From the NCBI RefSeq assembly GCF_025398175.1, contig NZ_CP099734.1, positions 1,240,001 through 1,304,000 of the forward strand: a stretch of DNA of 64,000 nt, written 5' to 3'. The notes under the pieces are model-generated. The model had not been told where the DNA came from and did not search any database. It saw only the letters and a program-made list of their open reading frames with translations. Of the stretch, positions 17,937 to 26,630 are shown piece after piece. Every line of letters starts with the position of its first letter. Position 1 is the first letter of the stretch. Made by a program: the position numbers and the translations under genes. The stretch is from Photobacterium sp. TY1-4 (GTDB lineage Bacteria > Pseudomonadota > Gammaproteobacteria > Enterobacterales > Vibrionaceae).

Positions 17937-19631
17937 ATGGCTATATCTAAGCTTCGTTGTATCGGGCTTGTTGTGATGGTCACTGCTCAGATGGTGTCGG
18001 CTGAGACCTTGTCCCCGGCACAGGCGCCGGTCGTGGCGTTGGACGCCGCAGATCCGACGGTTGCGGCAATCGCCCCCCAGGCTGATGCCGAACAGTGGGT
18101 GCGTCAAACGACGAGTCATCTTTCGAGCGTCCGCTATATTCATCAATTGGCAGCCTTGTATCTGGCCAATGGCTACGCGCCGTTGTGGCAGGATTCGCTG
18201 GCGACCACTGCACTGGAAGCGCAGCTGCAATTGCTCGCGCTCTCCGGGGTTAGTGCTGATTTCTCCCGTCGTTACACGCAATTGGTTCACCTCAAACAGT
18301 CCAATGACTGGCGTCAGTATGACTTGTTGGCCACGGATACCTTACTGGCTTATATGAGTTATCTCGAAGGCCTGCCGGAGTATGGCCGGGGCTGGCTGTT
18401 CGGGGCCGGGATCGACCCAAGCTTGCCGCTGCCTTCCTCTCAGGGCCTGAGCCATCTGAACAGCGCGATCGAAACCGGGCAGTTGCGAGCATTTGTTGCC
18501 GCATTGAAACCGCAGGATCGGCGCTATACCCAATTGCAGCGGGCCATCGATGCCCTGATGCAGCACAGCCAGGAGCCCTGGCCCGGCTTTTATCAACCGG
18601 GCTATATTCGGCTGGGGACCCGGCTTCGAAAACCGGAGGCCCTGATTGACCGCTTGGAGCGACTGGGCGATTTGACGGCTCACCAGGCCGCCCAGCTGCG
18701 GGCGTCGAAGGTGCGGACCTATAATATTGATCTAGCCAATGCGATGAAGCGGTTTCAGGAGCGGCACGGGTTGAAAGTGGATGGCGTGATTGGCCCGCAG
18801 ACCCGCTACTGGCTGATGATGCCGGTTCAGGAGCGGATCCGGATCCTGGCCCTGAATGCCCAGCGCTTACGTCTGTGGCCGGCCGATTTTCCGTCGATGC
18901 TGGTGGTGAACATACCGGCTTATGATCTGAGCCTGTGGCTGGACAATAAACACGTGCTGGACAGTAAAGTGATTGTCGGGCGCCCCAGCCGTCCGACGCC
19001 ACTGATGAGTTCGACGGTCGCTTCTGTGGTGTTTAATCCGTACTGGAATGTGCCGAACTCAATCATGCGCAAGGATATTCTGCCAAAGGCCCGTTATGAT
19101 CGTGGTTATCTGTATCGCAACGGCTTTCGGGTGATCCGGAGCTGGAACAGCTCAGAGCAGATCCCGATCCATACCATTGATTGGCGCCTGGTGAATGCGA
19201 AAGCCTTTCCGTACCGGCTACGCCAGCAGCCGGGGAAAAAGAATGCACTAGGCCGGTTTAAATTCAATATCCCGAACAATAATGCGATTTACCTGCATGA
19301 CACCCCCGCCAAAAGTTTGTTTAACAAAACCACGCGGGCGTTCAGTTCTGGGTGTATTCGGGTGGAGCATGCGGACGATTTAGCCCGGATTTTGCTGACG
19401 GACTCCGGCGTGTCGCCACAGCGGGTGGATGAGTTAAAAGCGAGAACGAATACCCGAACCGTCGGGCTCAGTAATCAGGTCAAGGTTCATCTGATTTATC
19501 AGACAGCCTGGGTCGATGAAGACGGGCAGGTGAACTTCCGTAACGATGTCTACAGCTATGACCAAATCAACCAGATGTCGCAAAAAGAAGAAAAATTTAC
19601 ATTTCTTTTTTCGGGCGAAAATCCTTACTAG
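17937..19631 (+). CDS. ldtD: L,D-transpeptidase LdtD (YcbB)
   Basis: The protein has 564 residues from ATG 17937 (GGGGAG upstream); the frame extends 12 codons further, but without a signal peptide. A Sec signal (ends TAQMVSA) precedes a scaffold domain, then a PG_binding_1 domain (near AMKRFQERHGLKVDGVIGPQ), then the YkuD catalytic domain. His454 (YLHDTP) and Cys473 (SSGCIRVEH) are the catalytic residues. LdtD makes 3-3 cross-links between meso-diaminopimelate residues of peptidoglycan in the periplasm. It keeps the conserved order ldtD-mepK-gloC. Confidence 0.96.
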   Translation: MAISKLRCIGLVVMVTAQMVSAETLSPAQAPVVALDAADPTVAAIAPQADAEQWVRQTTSHLSSVRYIHQLAALYLANGYAPLWQDSLATTALEAQLQLLALSGVSADFSRRYTQLVHLKQSNDWRQYDLLATDTLLAYMSYLEGLPEYGRGWLFGAGIDPSLPLPSSQGLSHLNSAIETGQLRAFVAALKPQDRRYTQLQRAIDALMQHSQEPWPGFYQPGYIRLGTRLRKPEALIDRLERLGDLTAHQAAQLRASKVRTYNIDLANAMKRFQERHGLKVDGVIGPQTRYWLMMPVQERIRILALNAQRLRLWPADFPSMLVVNIPAYDLSLWLDNKHVLDSKVIVGRPSRPTPLMSSTVASVVFNPYWNVPNSIMRKDILPKARYDRGYLYRNGFRVIRSWNSSEQIPIHTIDWRLVNAKAFPYRLRQQPGKKNALGRFKFNIPNNNAIYLHDTPAKSLFNKTTRAFSSGCIRVEHADDLARILLTDSGVSPQRVDELKARTNTRTVGLSNQVKVHLIYQTAWVDEDGQVNFRNDVYSYDQINQMSQKEEKFTFLFSGENPY

Positions 19632-19772
19632 TCAATAATTAGTCAAAAATCAACCAGAATAGTGTCGGGATTTTGTCATTTTTGGGTTTGACTGGATAAA
19701 AACCGAACGTTATCTTGCAGTTCGTTTTGCCGTCACTGGCTCGATTCAAGCAAGAAAATGGTTTAGGTTAGG

Positions 19773-20357
19773 ATGTCTGAGATTGATTACAAGCGCCGCC
19801 AGTTGTTGGTTGCTGGAGGGATGGCTGTTGGCGCATGTTTACTGCCTGGCGCGGCATTATCAAGTCCGTATAAAGCTTCTGGTTCAAATGAAGCTTCTGG
19901 CGCTCACAAAGCAATAAGTTCTCGAACGCTTTCACTGTGTAATATCCACACCCGTGAGGATCTTGAAACTCAGTATTTTGACGGGAAAAGCTATATCCGG
20001 CAGGAGTTGCAGCGGATCAACCATATCTGCCGCGACTTTCGACGCAATGAAGTGGCGCACATGGATCGGCGTTTGTTTGATGCCATCACCGAGATCCAGG
20101 AAGGCCTCGGCCATAAAGGCCAGGTTCGCATCATTTCGGGATACCGATCACCAGAAACGAATCGTACCTTGCAAAAAAATGGTGGCGTGGCGAAAAAAAG
20201 CTATCATATGAAAGGCCAGGCGATTGACTTCAATCTCGAAGGGGTACCGCTGTCGAAAGTGCGTAACGCGGCCCTGGAACTTCGCCTCGGCGGTGTCGGG
20301 TATTACCCGAACAGTGGCTTTATCCACATTGATACCGGTCCGGTTCGCCGTTGGTGA
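19773..20357 (+). CDS. mepK: Murein endopeptidase MepK-like (YcbK, DUF882)
   Basis: The protein has 194 residues. A Tat-type signal (KRRQLLVAGG, ends near LSS) precedes a peptidase M15-like domain. Zinc residues are visible as His145 and Asp152 (YHMKGQAIDF) and His185 (FIHIDTG). MepK cleaves the 3-3 and 4-3 cross-links in peptidoglycan, so it is functionally paired with LdtD upstream. It lies 141 bases after ldtD with its own start (TTAGGATG). Length equals the E. coli protein (about 182) plus a Ser/Ala-rich insert at residues 30-50. Confidence 0.93.
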   Translation: MSEIDYKRRQLLVAGGMAVGACLLPGAALSSPYKASGSNEASGAHKAISSRTLSLCNIHTREDLETQYFDGKSYIRQELQRINHICRDFRRNEVAHMDRRLFDAITEIQEGLGHKGQVRIISGYRSPETNRTLQKNGGVAKKSYHMKGQAIDFNLEGVPLSKVRNAALELRLGGVGYYPNSGFIHIDTGPVRRW

Positions 20358-20521
20358 GCGGCCTACAGCTCAGTCAAATCGAATAATTCCAAAGCCGGTT
20401 TCTGTCTCCCTCTCTTGACAGATTCCGGCTTTGTTGTCTCTGTCGGGTGGATTTGACATTGGTCGTTGCCCCGCTCCTCATGGTATCCTGCGGCCAGTCG
20501 ATTGAAGTTTAGGATAGGGCT

Positions 20522-21175
20522 ATGAGTCTTCAGTATACAATTGTTCCGGTCACCCCGTTTCAGCAAAATTGCTCCATTGTCTGGTGTGATGAAACCCATG
20601 AAGCCGCGCTGGTGGATCCGGGCGGCGATATCGCACAGCTCAAAGCGAAAGTGCAACAGTTGGGGGTGACCGTCACCAAACTGATCCTGACCCACGGCCA
20701 TCTGGATCATGTCGGCGGCACTGCGCCGTTGGCGGCTGAACTGAATGTCCCGATCATTGGTCCGCATCAGGATGATGCGTTTTGGCTGCAAGGCTTGCCG
20801 GAGCAGAGCCAGATGTTCGGCTTCCCGCGGACCGAAGCCTTTGAACCGGATCAGTGGCTGGCTGAGGGGGATGTGATCACCGTCGGCAACCAATCTCTAC
20901 AGGTGTACCACACACCGGGCCATACCCCGGGTCATGTCGTGTTATTCAGCGATTCGGCCAGGTTGGCGTTTGTCGGGGATGTCCTGTTTAAAGGCGGGAT
21001 CGGCCGGACCGATTTTCCAAAAGGTGATTACCAGACCCTGATCAATGCCATCAAAGGCAAGTTGTGGCCGCTCGGCAATGATGTCACTTTCATTCCGGGC
21101 CACGGTCCGCAATCAACGTTCGGCCAGGAACGAGCTTCCAACCCGTTTGTTGCCGACGAAATGCCGCTGTACTAA
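20522..21175 (+). CDS. gloC: Metallo-beta-lactamase fold hydrolase GloC-like (YcbL)
   Basis: The protein has 217 residues. The metal motif HxHxDH is THGHLDHVGG (His58, His60, Asp62, His63), with further ligands in HTPGHTPGHVV and the late PGHGP. This family hydrolyses S-lactoylglutathione (type II glyoxalase) and is cytoplasmic. TAGGATAGGGCT precedes the ATG. Position after mepK matches Enterobacteria. Confidence 0.94.
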   Translation: MSLQYTIVPVTPFQQNCSIVWCDETHEAALVDPGGDIAQLKAKVQQLGVTVTKLILTHGHLDHVGGTAPLAAELNVPIIGPHQDDAFWLQGLPEQSQMFGFPRTEAFEPDQWLAEGDVITVGNQSLQVYHTPGHTPGHVVLFSDSARLAFVGDVLFKGGIGRTDFPKGDYQTLINAIKGKLWPLGNDVTFIPGHGPQSTFGQERASNPFVADEMPLY

Positions 21176-21232
21176 AGCGCTGGATGCTGACGCGCTTTGT
21201 CGCGCACGTACTTTTCCGGGGCGTCAGCATGG

Positions 21233-21895
21233 TCAGCATGCTGCAAGATAGCGCCGGGTCAGCCCAACGAACTCATCTGTTGGGCGATCCAGTAAATCTT
21301 CTGAGATAAAAAAATCATACCCCAGCAGCTCGCGGTTGTACTTCATCCGGTTGGCCAGCATGGCCAGAAGTCCTTTGAGGGGCTTGCCGCTGCGGGTAAT
21401 AAAATGCCGGTCGTCGAACAGCATATCTTCGATGTGATGGGGCGGATGCTCTGCCCGGCGATAGGCCATGATCAGCAGCGCGCGCTGCTCCATCAGGATT
21501 TTGCTGGCAATCCGCGGGCAAATCGACTCCAGAAATTCATCATACTCTTTAAGCCGGACGCCGACCCAGGGAATGGGCTGGTACCAGCCCTGATATCCGA
21601 CCGTGGCCGGACCGATTTCCGCAATGTTGCTCCAGCGCGCCAACCAGCCGCCGGACGGGCTGTGAAACTGAAGGTGCATAAACGTCAGGGTAAAGGACAC
21701 TTCCGGATCCTGAGTTTGTTTGATCCCGATGATCAGCAGGGTGATTGCGGCAAGTAGCAGCAGCGCAACAGCCGCCGAGTTAATTTGCGGATACCAGAAG
21801 ACCAGCAACCCCACCGCAATGAAGGCGCTCAAGCTGATGGATAGCCAGAAGCTGCGCGGTTTGGTGGTAAGCGGTTTGATGTAGCGGGTTTTCAA
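21233..21895 (-). CDS. DUF2982-like inner-membrane protein
   Basis: The protein has 220 residues. Two adjacent N-terminal membrane segments (SFWLSISLSAFIAVGLLVFW and SAAVALLLLAAITLLIIGI) are followed by a soluble domain with WSNIAEIGPATVGYQGWYQP, a PH-like start, and a charged C-terminus. It resembles the DUF2982 family seen next to gloC in vibrios. It is convergent with gloC (57 bases between stops). A GCCAAG hexamer array lies just upstream (58-130 bases) in its 5' region, which could tune expression. Confidence 0.75.
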   Translation of the reverse strand: MKTRYIKPLTTKPRSFWLSISLSAFIAVGLLVFWYPQINSAAVALLLLAAITLLIIGIKQTQDPEVSFTLTFMHLQFHSPSGGWLARWSNIAEIGPATVGYQGWYQPIPWVGVRLKEYDEFLESICPRIASKILMEQRALLIMAYRRAEHPPHHIEDMLFDDRHFITRSGKPLKGLLAMLANRMKYNRELLGYDFFISEDLLDRPTDEFVGLTRRYLAAC

Positions 21896-21952
21896 GCAGC
21901 CCTCCTTCCGGGAATGATGGTCTGTGGTGTCAGGCTCTCCCTCGGTACTGTT

Positions 21953-22024
21953 GCCAAGGCCAAGGCCAAGGCCAAGGCCAAGGCCAAGGCCAAGGCCAAG
22001 GCCAAGGCCAAGGCCAAGGTCAAG
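21953..22024. repeat. GCCAAG hexanucleotide tandem array
   Basis: Eleven perfect GCCAAG units (21953-22018) are followed by one variant GTCAAG (22019-22024). The array starts 58 bases upstream of the DUF2982 gene, on its 5' side. Such pure short repeats are prone to slipped-strand length change. With unit length 6 and no coding frame, any effect would be on promoter spacing or the untranslated leader. Confidence 0.97.
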
Positions 22025-22412
22025 GGAATAAGGAGCGCCGAACAGGCGGATATGCTCCTGCGTTAATTATGGTTGATGATCGGAAAAGGGGCCTGATAAT
22101 GCAGCGACTTGGCTCACAATAAGCCTTCTTTTTCATATTCCGGGTCGTTTACTGCGTATGTCTGCTTAATTTGAATGATTGTCCGGAATTAACAACTTTT
22201 TCCTGCCGGAAAATTTTCTTGAAATGAGAAGTTATCTCATATTTTTGTCTAAAATCACGTTTTGTTGTTGGTTAAATAGCCGTTTGCTGGCAATTCTCTG
22301 ACATCCTTGGTATAACACGCGCTTACTTTTTCCCGCTGGCGATACCGATCTGGTAACTCACTGATTGGTATATGGTGGTGACTGAAAGTAGTGCAACGGA
22401 GTAGGAAATTTA
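22025..22412. other. Intergenic region upstream of the winged-helix gene
   Basis: This 388-base stretch contains an AT-rich promoter-like area with a 15-base inverted repeat, TGAGA-AGTTA-TCTCA (22225-22239), that could be an operator. No gene is supported. Confidence 0.45.
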
Positions 22413-22814
22413 ATGAGAATCTCTCACAAACGTAAAGTACAGCTGAAGCTGCAAAAGCGCGTGATGGCAACTGTAGCAGTAGCAAAACCGGCAGCAGCGA
22501 AAGCTGTGAAAAAAGCACCAACTGCAGAAACAGTAAAAGCTGCCCCAGCGGCAAAACCTGTTGAGAAGCAACAGCCAGCTCCAGCGGCGGCTGTGGCGAC
22601 TCAAGTGTCACTGACACCAAAACAGCAAGCCGTGCTGGATATTGTTGTGACCCACGCTGAGGGGATCAACCCGAAAGGTATCGGTCTGCAGGCAGGTCAG
22701 GAAGAAGCGAAAGCAGCATCCTGGGCCACGGGCGCGCTGAAAAAACTGGCCGAAGAAGGTCTGGTGGAGCGCATCCAACTGGCAGGCAACAAAGTACTGT
22801 ACAAAGCGGTATAA
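22413..22814 (+). CDS. Winged-helix protein with Ala/Lys/Pro-rich N-terminal tail
   Basis: The protein has 133 residues. Residues 1-20 are basic (MRISHKRKVQLKLQKRV). Residues 20-68 form a tail of alternating AKPAAAK, KKAPTAE and AAPAAKPVEK elements that resembles eukaryotic histone H1 or bacterial histone-like tails. The C-terminal half (about 70-133) reads as a winged helix: LTPKQQAVLDIVVTHAEG, then ASWATGALKKLAEEGLVERI and a wing AGNKVLYKAV. It probably binds DNA, perhaps broadly. The family is known to me only as a hypothetical Vibrionaceae protein; regulatory target unknown. Confidence 0.7.
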   Translation: MRISHKRKVQLKLQKRVMATVAVAKPAAAKAVKKAPTAETVKAAPAAKPVEKQQPAPAAAVATQVSLTPKQQAVLDIVVTHAEGINPKGIGLQAGQEEAKAASWATGALKKLAEEGLVERIQLAGNKVLYKAV

Positions 22815-23198
22815 GCCTGTGAACCCGTTCCTGCCAGACAGGAGCGGGTGACTTTTCCTGTTCCTGTTTTCTCCTTCCTCTTGGTTTGTTCCTGTGTTGT
22901 ATCTCCCGGGTTGTTTCTTTCCTGAGTGATGTTCTTCTTTTTGATCACGCAACGTTTTTTTCTTAAGACTCGCCTGATCCCCTATTTCTCGTCCAGGAAA
23001 CGTACTGCGCGTCTTTTTTCTAAGACTTGCAGCATGTCGGCTTGGTCGTTGATTTTTCCCGTGAAAATGCGCTCCTCATGCTGAAAGATCCGGCAGTAGC
23101 CGGATTGGCACAGATTATTGCTCAGATTTCTGTAAGCTCTGCTATAACTTACATAACAAGGTACACGTTGCTGAGAAATTGAGAATCGGAGGCAGTTT

Positions 23199-23504
23199 AT
23201 GACGATGATCAGTGCGAGAGAGTTTGCCGGCTGGCTCCGCAACCGCTTTGCTGATGAAGAGCAGGGCGTCTGCCTGACCCGGGACGACATCAATCAGCTG
23301 ACTGGCCGGCAGGGGTTTACGCTCGATTTTGTGCATGACATTCATTATGAGCTGATGCAGCACGGGATGGCATTTGTCACCGATACGTGCCGCGAAACGT
23401 TTTATTTGATGCCGGTTTCGAAAAAGCCCTGGCGGGAGCAACTGGAAAGCCAGTATGAACGGGAGCTTTTTTATAATGTGCTGCCCCTGGACAAGTCCGG
23501 GTAG
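23199..23504 (+). CDS. Conserved hypothetical 101-residue protein
   Basis: The frame begins ATG 23199 with GGAGGCAGTTT directly upstream, a strong ribosome-binding site. The protein (SAREFAGWLRNRFADEEQGV, then DDINQLTGRQGFTLDFVHDI and ELMQHGMAFVTDTCRETFYL) is likely a small alpha/beta or helical protein with no signal or membrane segment. I do not recognise a family. Two tandem-repeat blocks and the aspC terminator lie just downstream. Confidence 0.7.
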   Translation: MTMISAREFAGWLRNRFADEEQGVCLTRDDINQLTGRQGFTLDFVHDIHYELMQHGMAFVTDTCRETFYLMPVSKKPWREQLESQYERELFYNVLPLDKSG

Positions 23505-23519
23505 GCCGCACATCCCAAG

Positions 23520-23556
23520 CCCCCAAAAGCCCCCAAAAGCCCCCAAAAGCCCCCAA
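23520..23556. repeat. 10-bp tandem repeat CCCCCAAAAG
   Basis: Three full units of CCCCCAAAAG (23520-23549) and a partial fourth (CCCCCAA) lie directly after the 101-residue gene. The sequence is non-coding. Confidence 0.9.
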
Positions 23557-23589
23557 GACCGAAGGCGGAGCTGTGAGCGATGCGCTTTG

Positions 23590-23678
23590 CAGGTAGACTC
23601 GTTTTACAGGTAAATTGGCTTTTCAGGTAGATTGGCTTTGCAGGTGGATTGGTTTTGCGTGCGGGTAGATAGGCTTTG
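23590..23678. repeat. 17-bp degenerate tandem repeat, five copies
   Basis: Units of consensus CAGGTAGATTGGCTTTG occur at 23590, 23607, 23624, 23641 and, after a 4-base insert, 23662. Each is 17 bases with one to five changes. The array is non-coding and lies just before the aspC terminator. It is close to but separate from the 10-bp repeat. Confidence 0.9.
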
Positions 23679-23702
23679 CTGGTATCAGGAGTTTAACCGA
23701 TC

Positions 23703-23729
23703 AAAAAAGGGCGCTTGGCGCCCTTTTTT
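23703..23729 (-). terminator. Bidirectional terminator, aspC
   Basis: A perfect 12-bp stem, AAAAAAGGGCGC-TTG-GCGCCCTTTTTT, lies 20 bases past the aspC stop. T tracts flank it on both strands, so it can end transcripts from either side. Confidence 0.93.
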
Positions 23730-23748
23730 GTTGTTCATTGCATTTGCC

Positions 23749-24939
23749 TTACAGGACTGCGGCAATTCCGGCACACAGCGGCTGCATGTTGGCTTTGGTC
23801 ATCCCGGCAACACTGATCCGGCCTGAGCCAACGATATAAATCCCGAACTCATCTTTCAGGCGCTGGACCTGGGCTTTATTCAGGCCAGAGAACGAGAACA
23901 TGCCGTTCTGGCGCTCAATGAAGCTGAAGTCCGCTTCGACACCCAGATCTTTCAGGGTCTGAACAAACAGGGTCCGCATTTCCTGGATGCGATCGCGCAT
24001 ATCGGCCACTTCCTGCTCCCACTCCGCACGAAGGGCGTCATCGTTCAGAATTTCGGTTACCACGGCGGCACCGTGCGCTGGTGGGTTGGAGTAGATCACT
24101 CGGGCAATCGCTTTCACTTGGCTGAAGGCGGTTTCTGCCTGCTCTGCGGTATCTGCAACCAGGGTGAAGGCACCGACCCGCTCGTTGTAAAGGCCGAAGT
24201 TTTTTGAGAATGAGCTGGCAACCAGCAATTCTTTACATTGTTCGGCGAAAATGCGCAGGCCCTGGGCATCTTCTTCTACGCCCTTGGCAAAGCCCTGGTA
24301 GGCAAAGTCAAACATTGGCAGCAGTTGTTTTTCAACGCACAGCTCGGCCAGTTTTTGCCATTGCGCGGCATCCGGGTCGATCCCGGTTGGGTTGTGGCAG
24401 CAGCCGTGCAGCAGGACAACGTCGCCCGGCGCAGCAGTCGCCAGATCGGCCAGAGCCGCATCGAAATCCATGTCTTTGGTTTCTGCGTTGTAGTAGCTGT
24501 ACTGGGCTGTTGCCAGACCGGCTGCAGTGAAGACGCCGTTGTGGTTCGCCCAGGTTGGGTTGCTGATCCACACTTTCACGTCACCCAGCTGGCGCTTGAT
24601 GAATTCGGCGGCCACACGAAGGGCACCGGTACCACCCGGCGCCTGAGCGGTTTTGGCGCGCTTGGATGAAATGATCGCTGCATCTGCACCGAACAGCAGT
24701 TGTTGAACTGCAAGACCGTACTCAGCGGTGCCCGGAATGCTCAGGTAAGATTTGGTGGTCTCTTTTTCCAGCAAAATGGCTTCGGCTTTCTTCACCGTGC
24801 TCAGGACTGGCGTGTTGCCGGACTCATTCTTGTAAATCCCGACACCCAGGTTGATTTTCTCTGAGCGGGGATCGTTTTTAAACTCTTCAGTGAGGCCAAG
24901 AATCGGGTCGGCAGGGGCAGCAGTGATCTTTTCAAACAT
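23749..24939 (-). CDS. aspC: Aspartate aminotransferase AspC
   Basis: The protein has 396 residues from ATG 24939 ([13 protein letters not shown]), exactly the E. coli length; a longer frame to 24966 lacks a reason. PLP-binding Lys246 lies in [13 protein letters not shown]. The enzyme transfers amino groups between aspartate and 2-oxoglutarate, and also aromatic amino acids in this family. It lies upstream of asnS in transcription sense from its own promoter, within the 190-base gap before the asnS terminator. Confidence 0.96.
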   Translation of the reverse strand: MFEKITAAPADPILGLTEEFKNDPRSEKINLGVGIYKNESGNTPVLSTVKKAEAILLEKETTKSYLSIPGTAEYGLAVQQLLFGADAAIISSKRAKTAQAPGGTGALRVAAEFIKRQLGDVKVWISNPTWANHNGVFTAAGLATAQYSYYNAETKDMDFDAALADLATAAPGDVVLLHGCCHNPTGIDPDAAQWQKLAELCVEKQLLPMFDFAYQGFAKGVEEDAQGLRIFAEQCKELLVASSFSKNFGLYNERVGAFTLVADTAEQAETAFSQVKAIARVIYSNPPAHGAAVVTEILNDDALRAEWEQEVADMRDRIQEMRTLFVQTLKDLGVEADFSFIERQNGMFSFSGLNKAQVQRLKDEFGIYIVGSGRISVAGMTKANMQPLCAGIAAVL

Positions 24940-25082
24940 TGTGGGTCTTCCATGCAAATTAAACAAAGGGCGATGGCCCTATTTATACCTTGTGTGCGTC
25001 ACCCTTGACAACAGCAGGTTACACTTTCATTGAAGTTTTCACGCTGCGTTGTAAACGATTGCGCAATTAAAAGCCAGACAAG

Positions 25083-25112
25083 AAAAAAGGCTACCTGAAC
25101 AGGTAGCCTTTT
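25083..25112 (-). terminator. asnS terminator
   Basis: On the minus strand the stem AAAAGGCTACCTG-TT-CAGGTAGCCTTTT is followed by a T tract. It begins about 20 bases after the asnS stop. Confidence 0.92.
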
Positions 25113-25131
25113 GGGTGTCTTGTACCGCGGA

Positions 25132-26532
25132 TCAGAAGTTCGCTGAACGTGGCGTCCGTGGGAATGGGATCACGTCACGAACGTTGCCCATACCGGTGAC
25201 GTAAGAGACCAGACGCTCGAAGCCCAGACCGAACCCGGCGTGTGGCACGGTGCCGTAGCGACGCAGATCGCGGTACCAGTTCATGTGCTCCGGATCGATA
25301 TCCATCGCTCTCATACGCTCGTCCAGGATGTCCAGGCGCTCTTCACGCTGAGAACCACCGATAATTTCACCTATGCCCGGTGCCAGTACGTCCATCGCCG
25401 CAACGGTTTTGCCGTCGTCGTTCATGCGCATGTAGAACGCTTTGATATCTTTCGGGTAGTTCTTCACGATGACCGGTGCTTTGAAGTGCTCTTCAGCCAG
25501 GTAGCGCTCATGCTCAGAAGACATGTCGATACCCCACTCAACGTCGAACTCAAAGTCACGGCCGGAGTCTTTCAGGATCTGGATCGCATCGGTGTAGTCC
25601 ACCTGGGCGAAGTCAGAGTCCACGAATTGCTCCAGACGAGTAATGGCTTCTTTGTCGATACGCTGGGCAAAGAACTCCAGGTCGTCACGACGCTCTTCCA
25701 GCACGGCTTTGAACACATACTTCAGCATGTCTTCAGCCAGCTTGGCAACGTCATCCAGATCCGCGAAGGCCACTTCCGGCTCAACCATCCAGAACTCCGC
25801 CAGGTGGCGGCTGGTGTTTGAGTTTTCAGCACGGAACGTCGGACCGAAGGTGTAAACCTTGCTCAGGGCGCAGGCATAGGCTTCGGCGTTTAGCTGACCG
25901 GATACAGTCAGGAAGGTTTCTTTACCAAAGAAGTCTTCGTTGTAATCCACGTCACCTTTGTCAGTGCGTGGCAGGTTCGCCATGTCCAGGGTCGAGACGC
26001 GGAACATCTCACCGGCACCTTCACAGTCAGAAGCGGTGATCAGCGGCGCAGACATCCAGAAGTAGCCTTGCTCATGGTAGAAACGGTGAATTGCCTGAGA
26101 CAGGCAGTTACGGACACGGGCTACCGCACCAATGACATTGGTACGCGGACGCAGGTGCGCCACTTCACGCAGGTACTCAATCGAGTGACGGGTTTTTGCC
26201 ATTGGATAAGTATCGGCATCTTCAACCCAGCCAACCACTTTTACTTCGGTTGCAGCCAGCTCAAAGTCCTGACCTTTTGCCGGTGACGCAACGATTTTAC
26301 CAGTGACCTCAACAGAGCAACCAGTCGTCAGCTTCAGTACTTCATCCTGGTAATTATTTAACTCATTAGGGACCACGGCCTGAATCGGGTCGAAACAAGA
26401 GCCGTCATAAATGGCAAGGAAAGAGATTCCGGCTTTGGAATCACGACGTGAGCGGATCCAACCGCGGACAGTGACTTCAGTGTCTACTGCCAGCTTTCCG
26501 CTTAGTACGTCTGTTACAGGCGCGTAAGTCAT
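25132..26532 (-). CDS. asnS: Asparaginyl-tRNA synthetase
   Basis: The 466-residue class IIb synthetase is the same length as E. coli AsnS. An N-terminal OB-fold anticodon-binding domain ([20 protein letters not shown]) is followed by the catalytic domain with class II motifs: motif 2 around [20 protein letters not shown] and motif 3 [15 protein letters not shown]. It charges tRNA-Asn in the cytoplasm. It sits next to aspC, as in Enterobacteria. Confidence 0.97.
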   Translation of the reverse strand: MTYAPVTDVLSGKLAVDTEVTVRGWIRSRRDSKAGISFLAIYDGSCFDPIQAVVPNELNNYQDEVLKLTTGCSVEVTGKIVASPAKGQDFELAATEVKVVGWVEDADTYPMAKTRHSIEYLREVAHLRPRTNVIGAVARVRNCLSQAIHRFYHEQGYFWMSAPLITASDCEGAGEMFRVSTLDMANLPRTDKGDVDYNEDFFGKETFLTVSGQLNAEAYACALSKVYTFGPTFRAENSNTSRHLAEFWMVEPEVAFADLDDVAKLAEDMLKYVFKAVLEERRDDLEFFAQRIDKEAITRLEQFVDSDFAQVDYTDAIQILKDSGRDFEFDVEWGIDMSSEHERYLAEEHFKAPVIVKNYPKDIKAFYMRMNDDGKTVAAMDVLAPGIGEIIGGSQREERLDILDERMRAMDIDPEHMNWYRDLRRYGTVPHAGFGLGFERLVSYVTGMGNVRDVIPFPRTPRSANF

Positions 26533-26630
26533 GTTTAAATTATTCTCCGTTAAGGCGCTTTATACATCTATGTTTAAACAGTTTAAATATAGAGTCCGAA
26601 GAAGCAATATTACCTGTCTTACAACAGGCA

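Noticed and set aside
21953..23678. Tandem repeats as a CRISPR array
   Set aside because: The units are directly adjacent with no unique spacers, and no cas genes are near.
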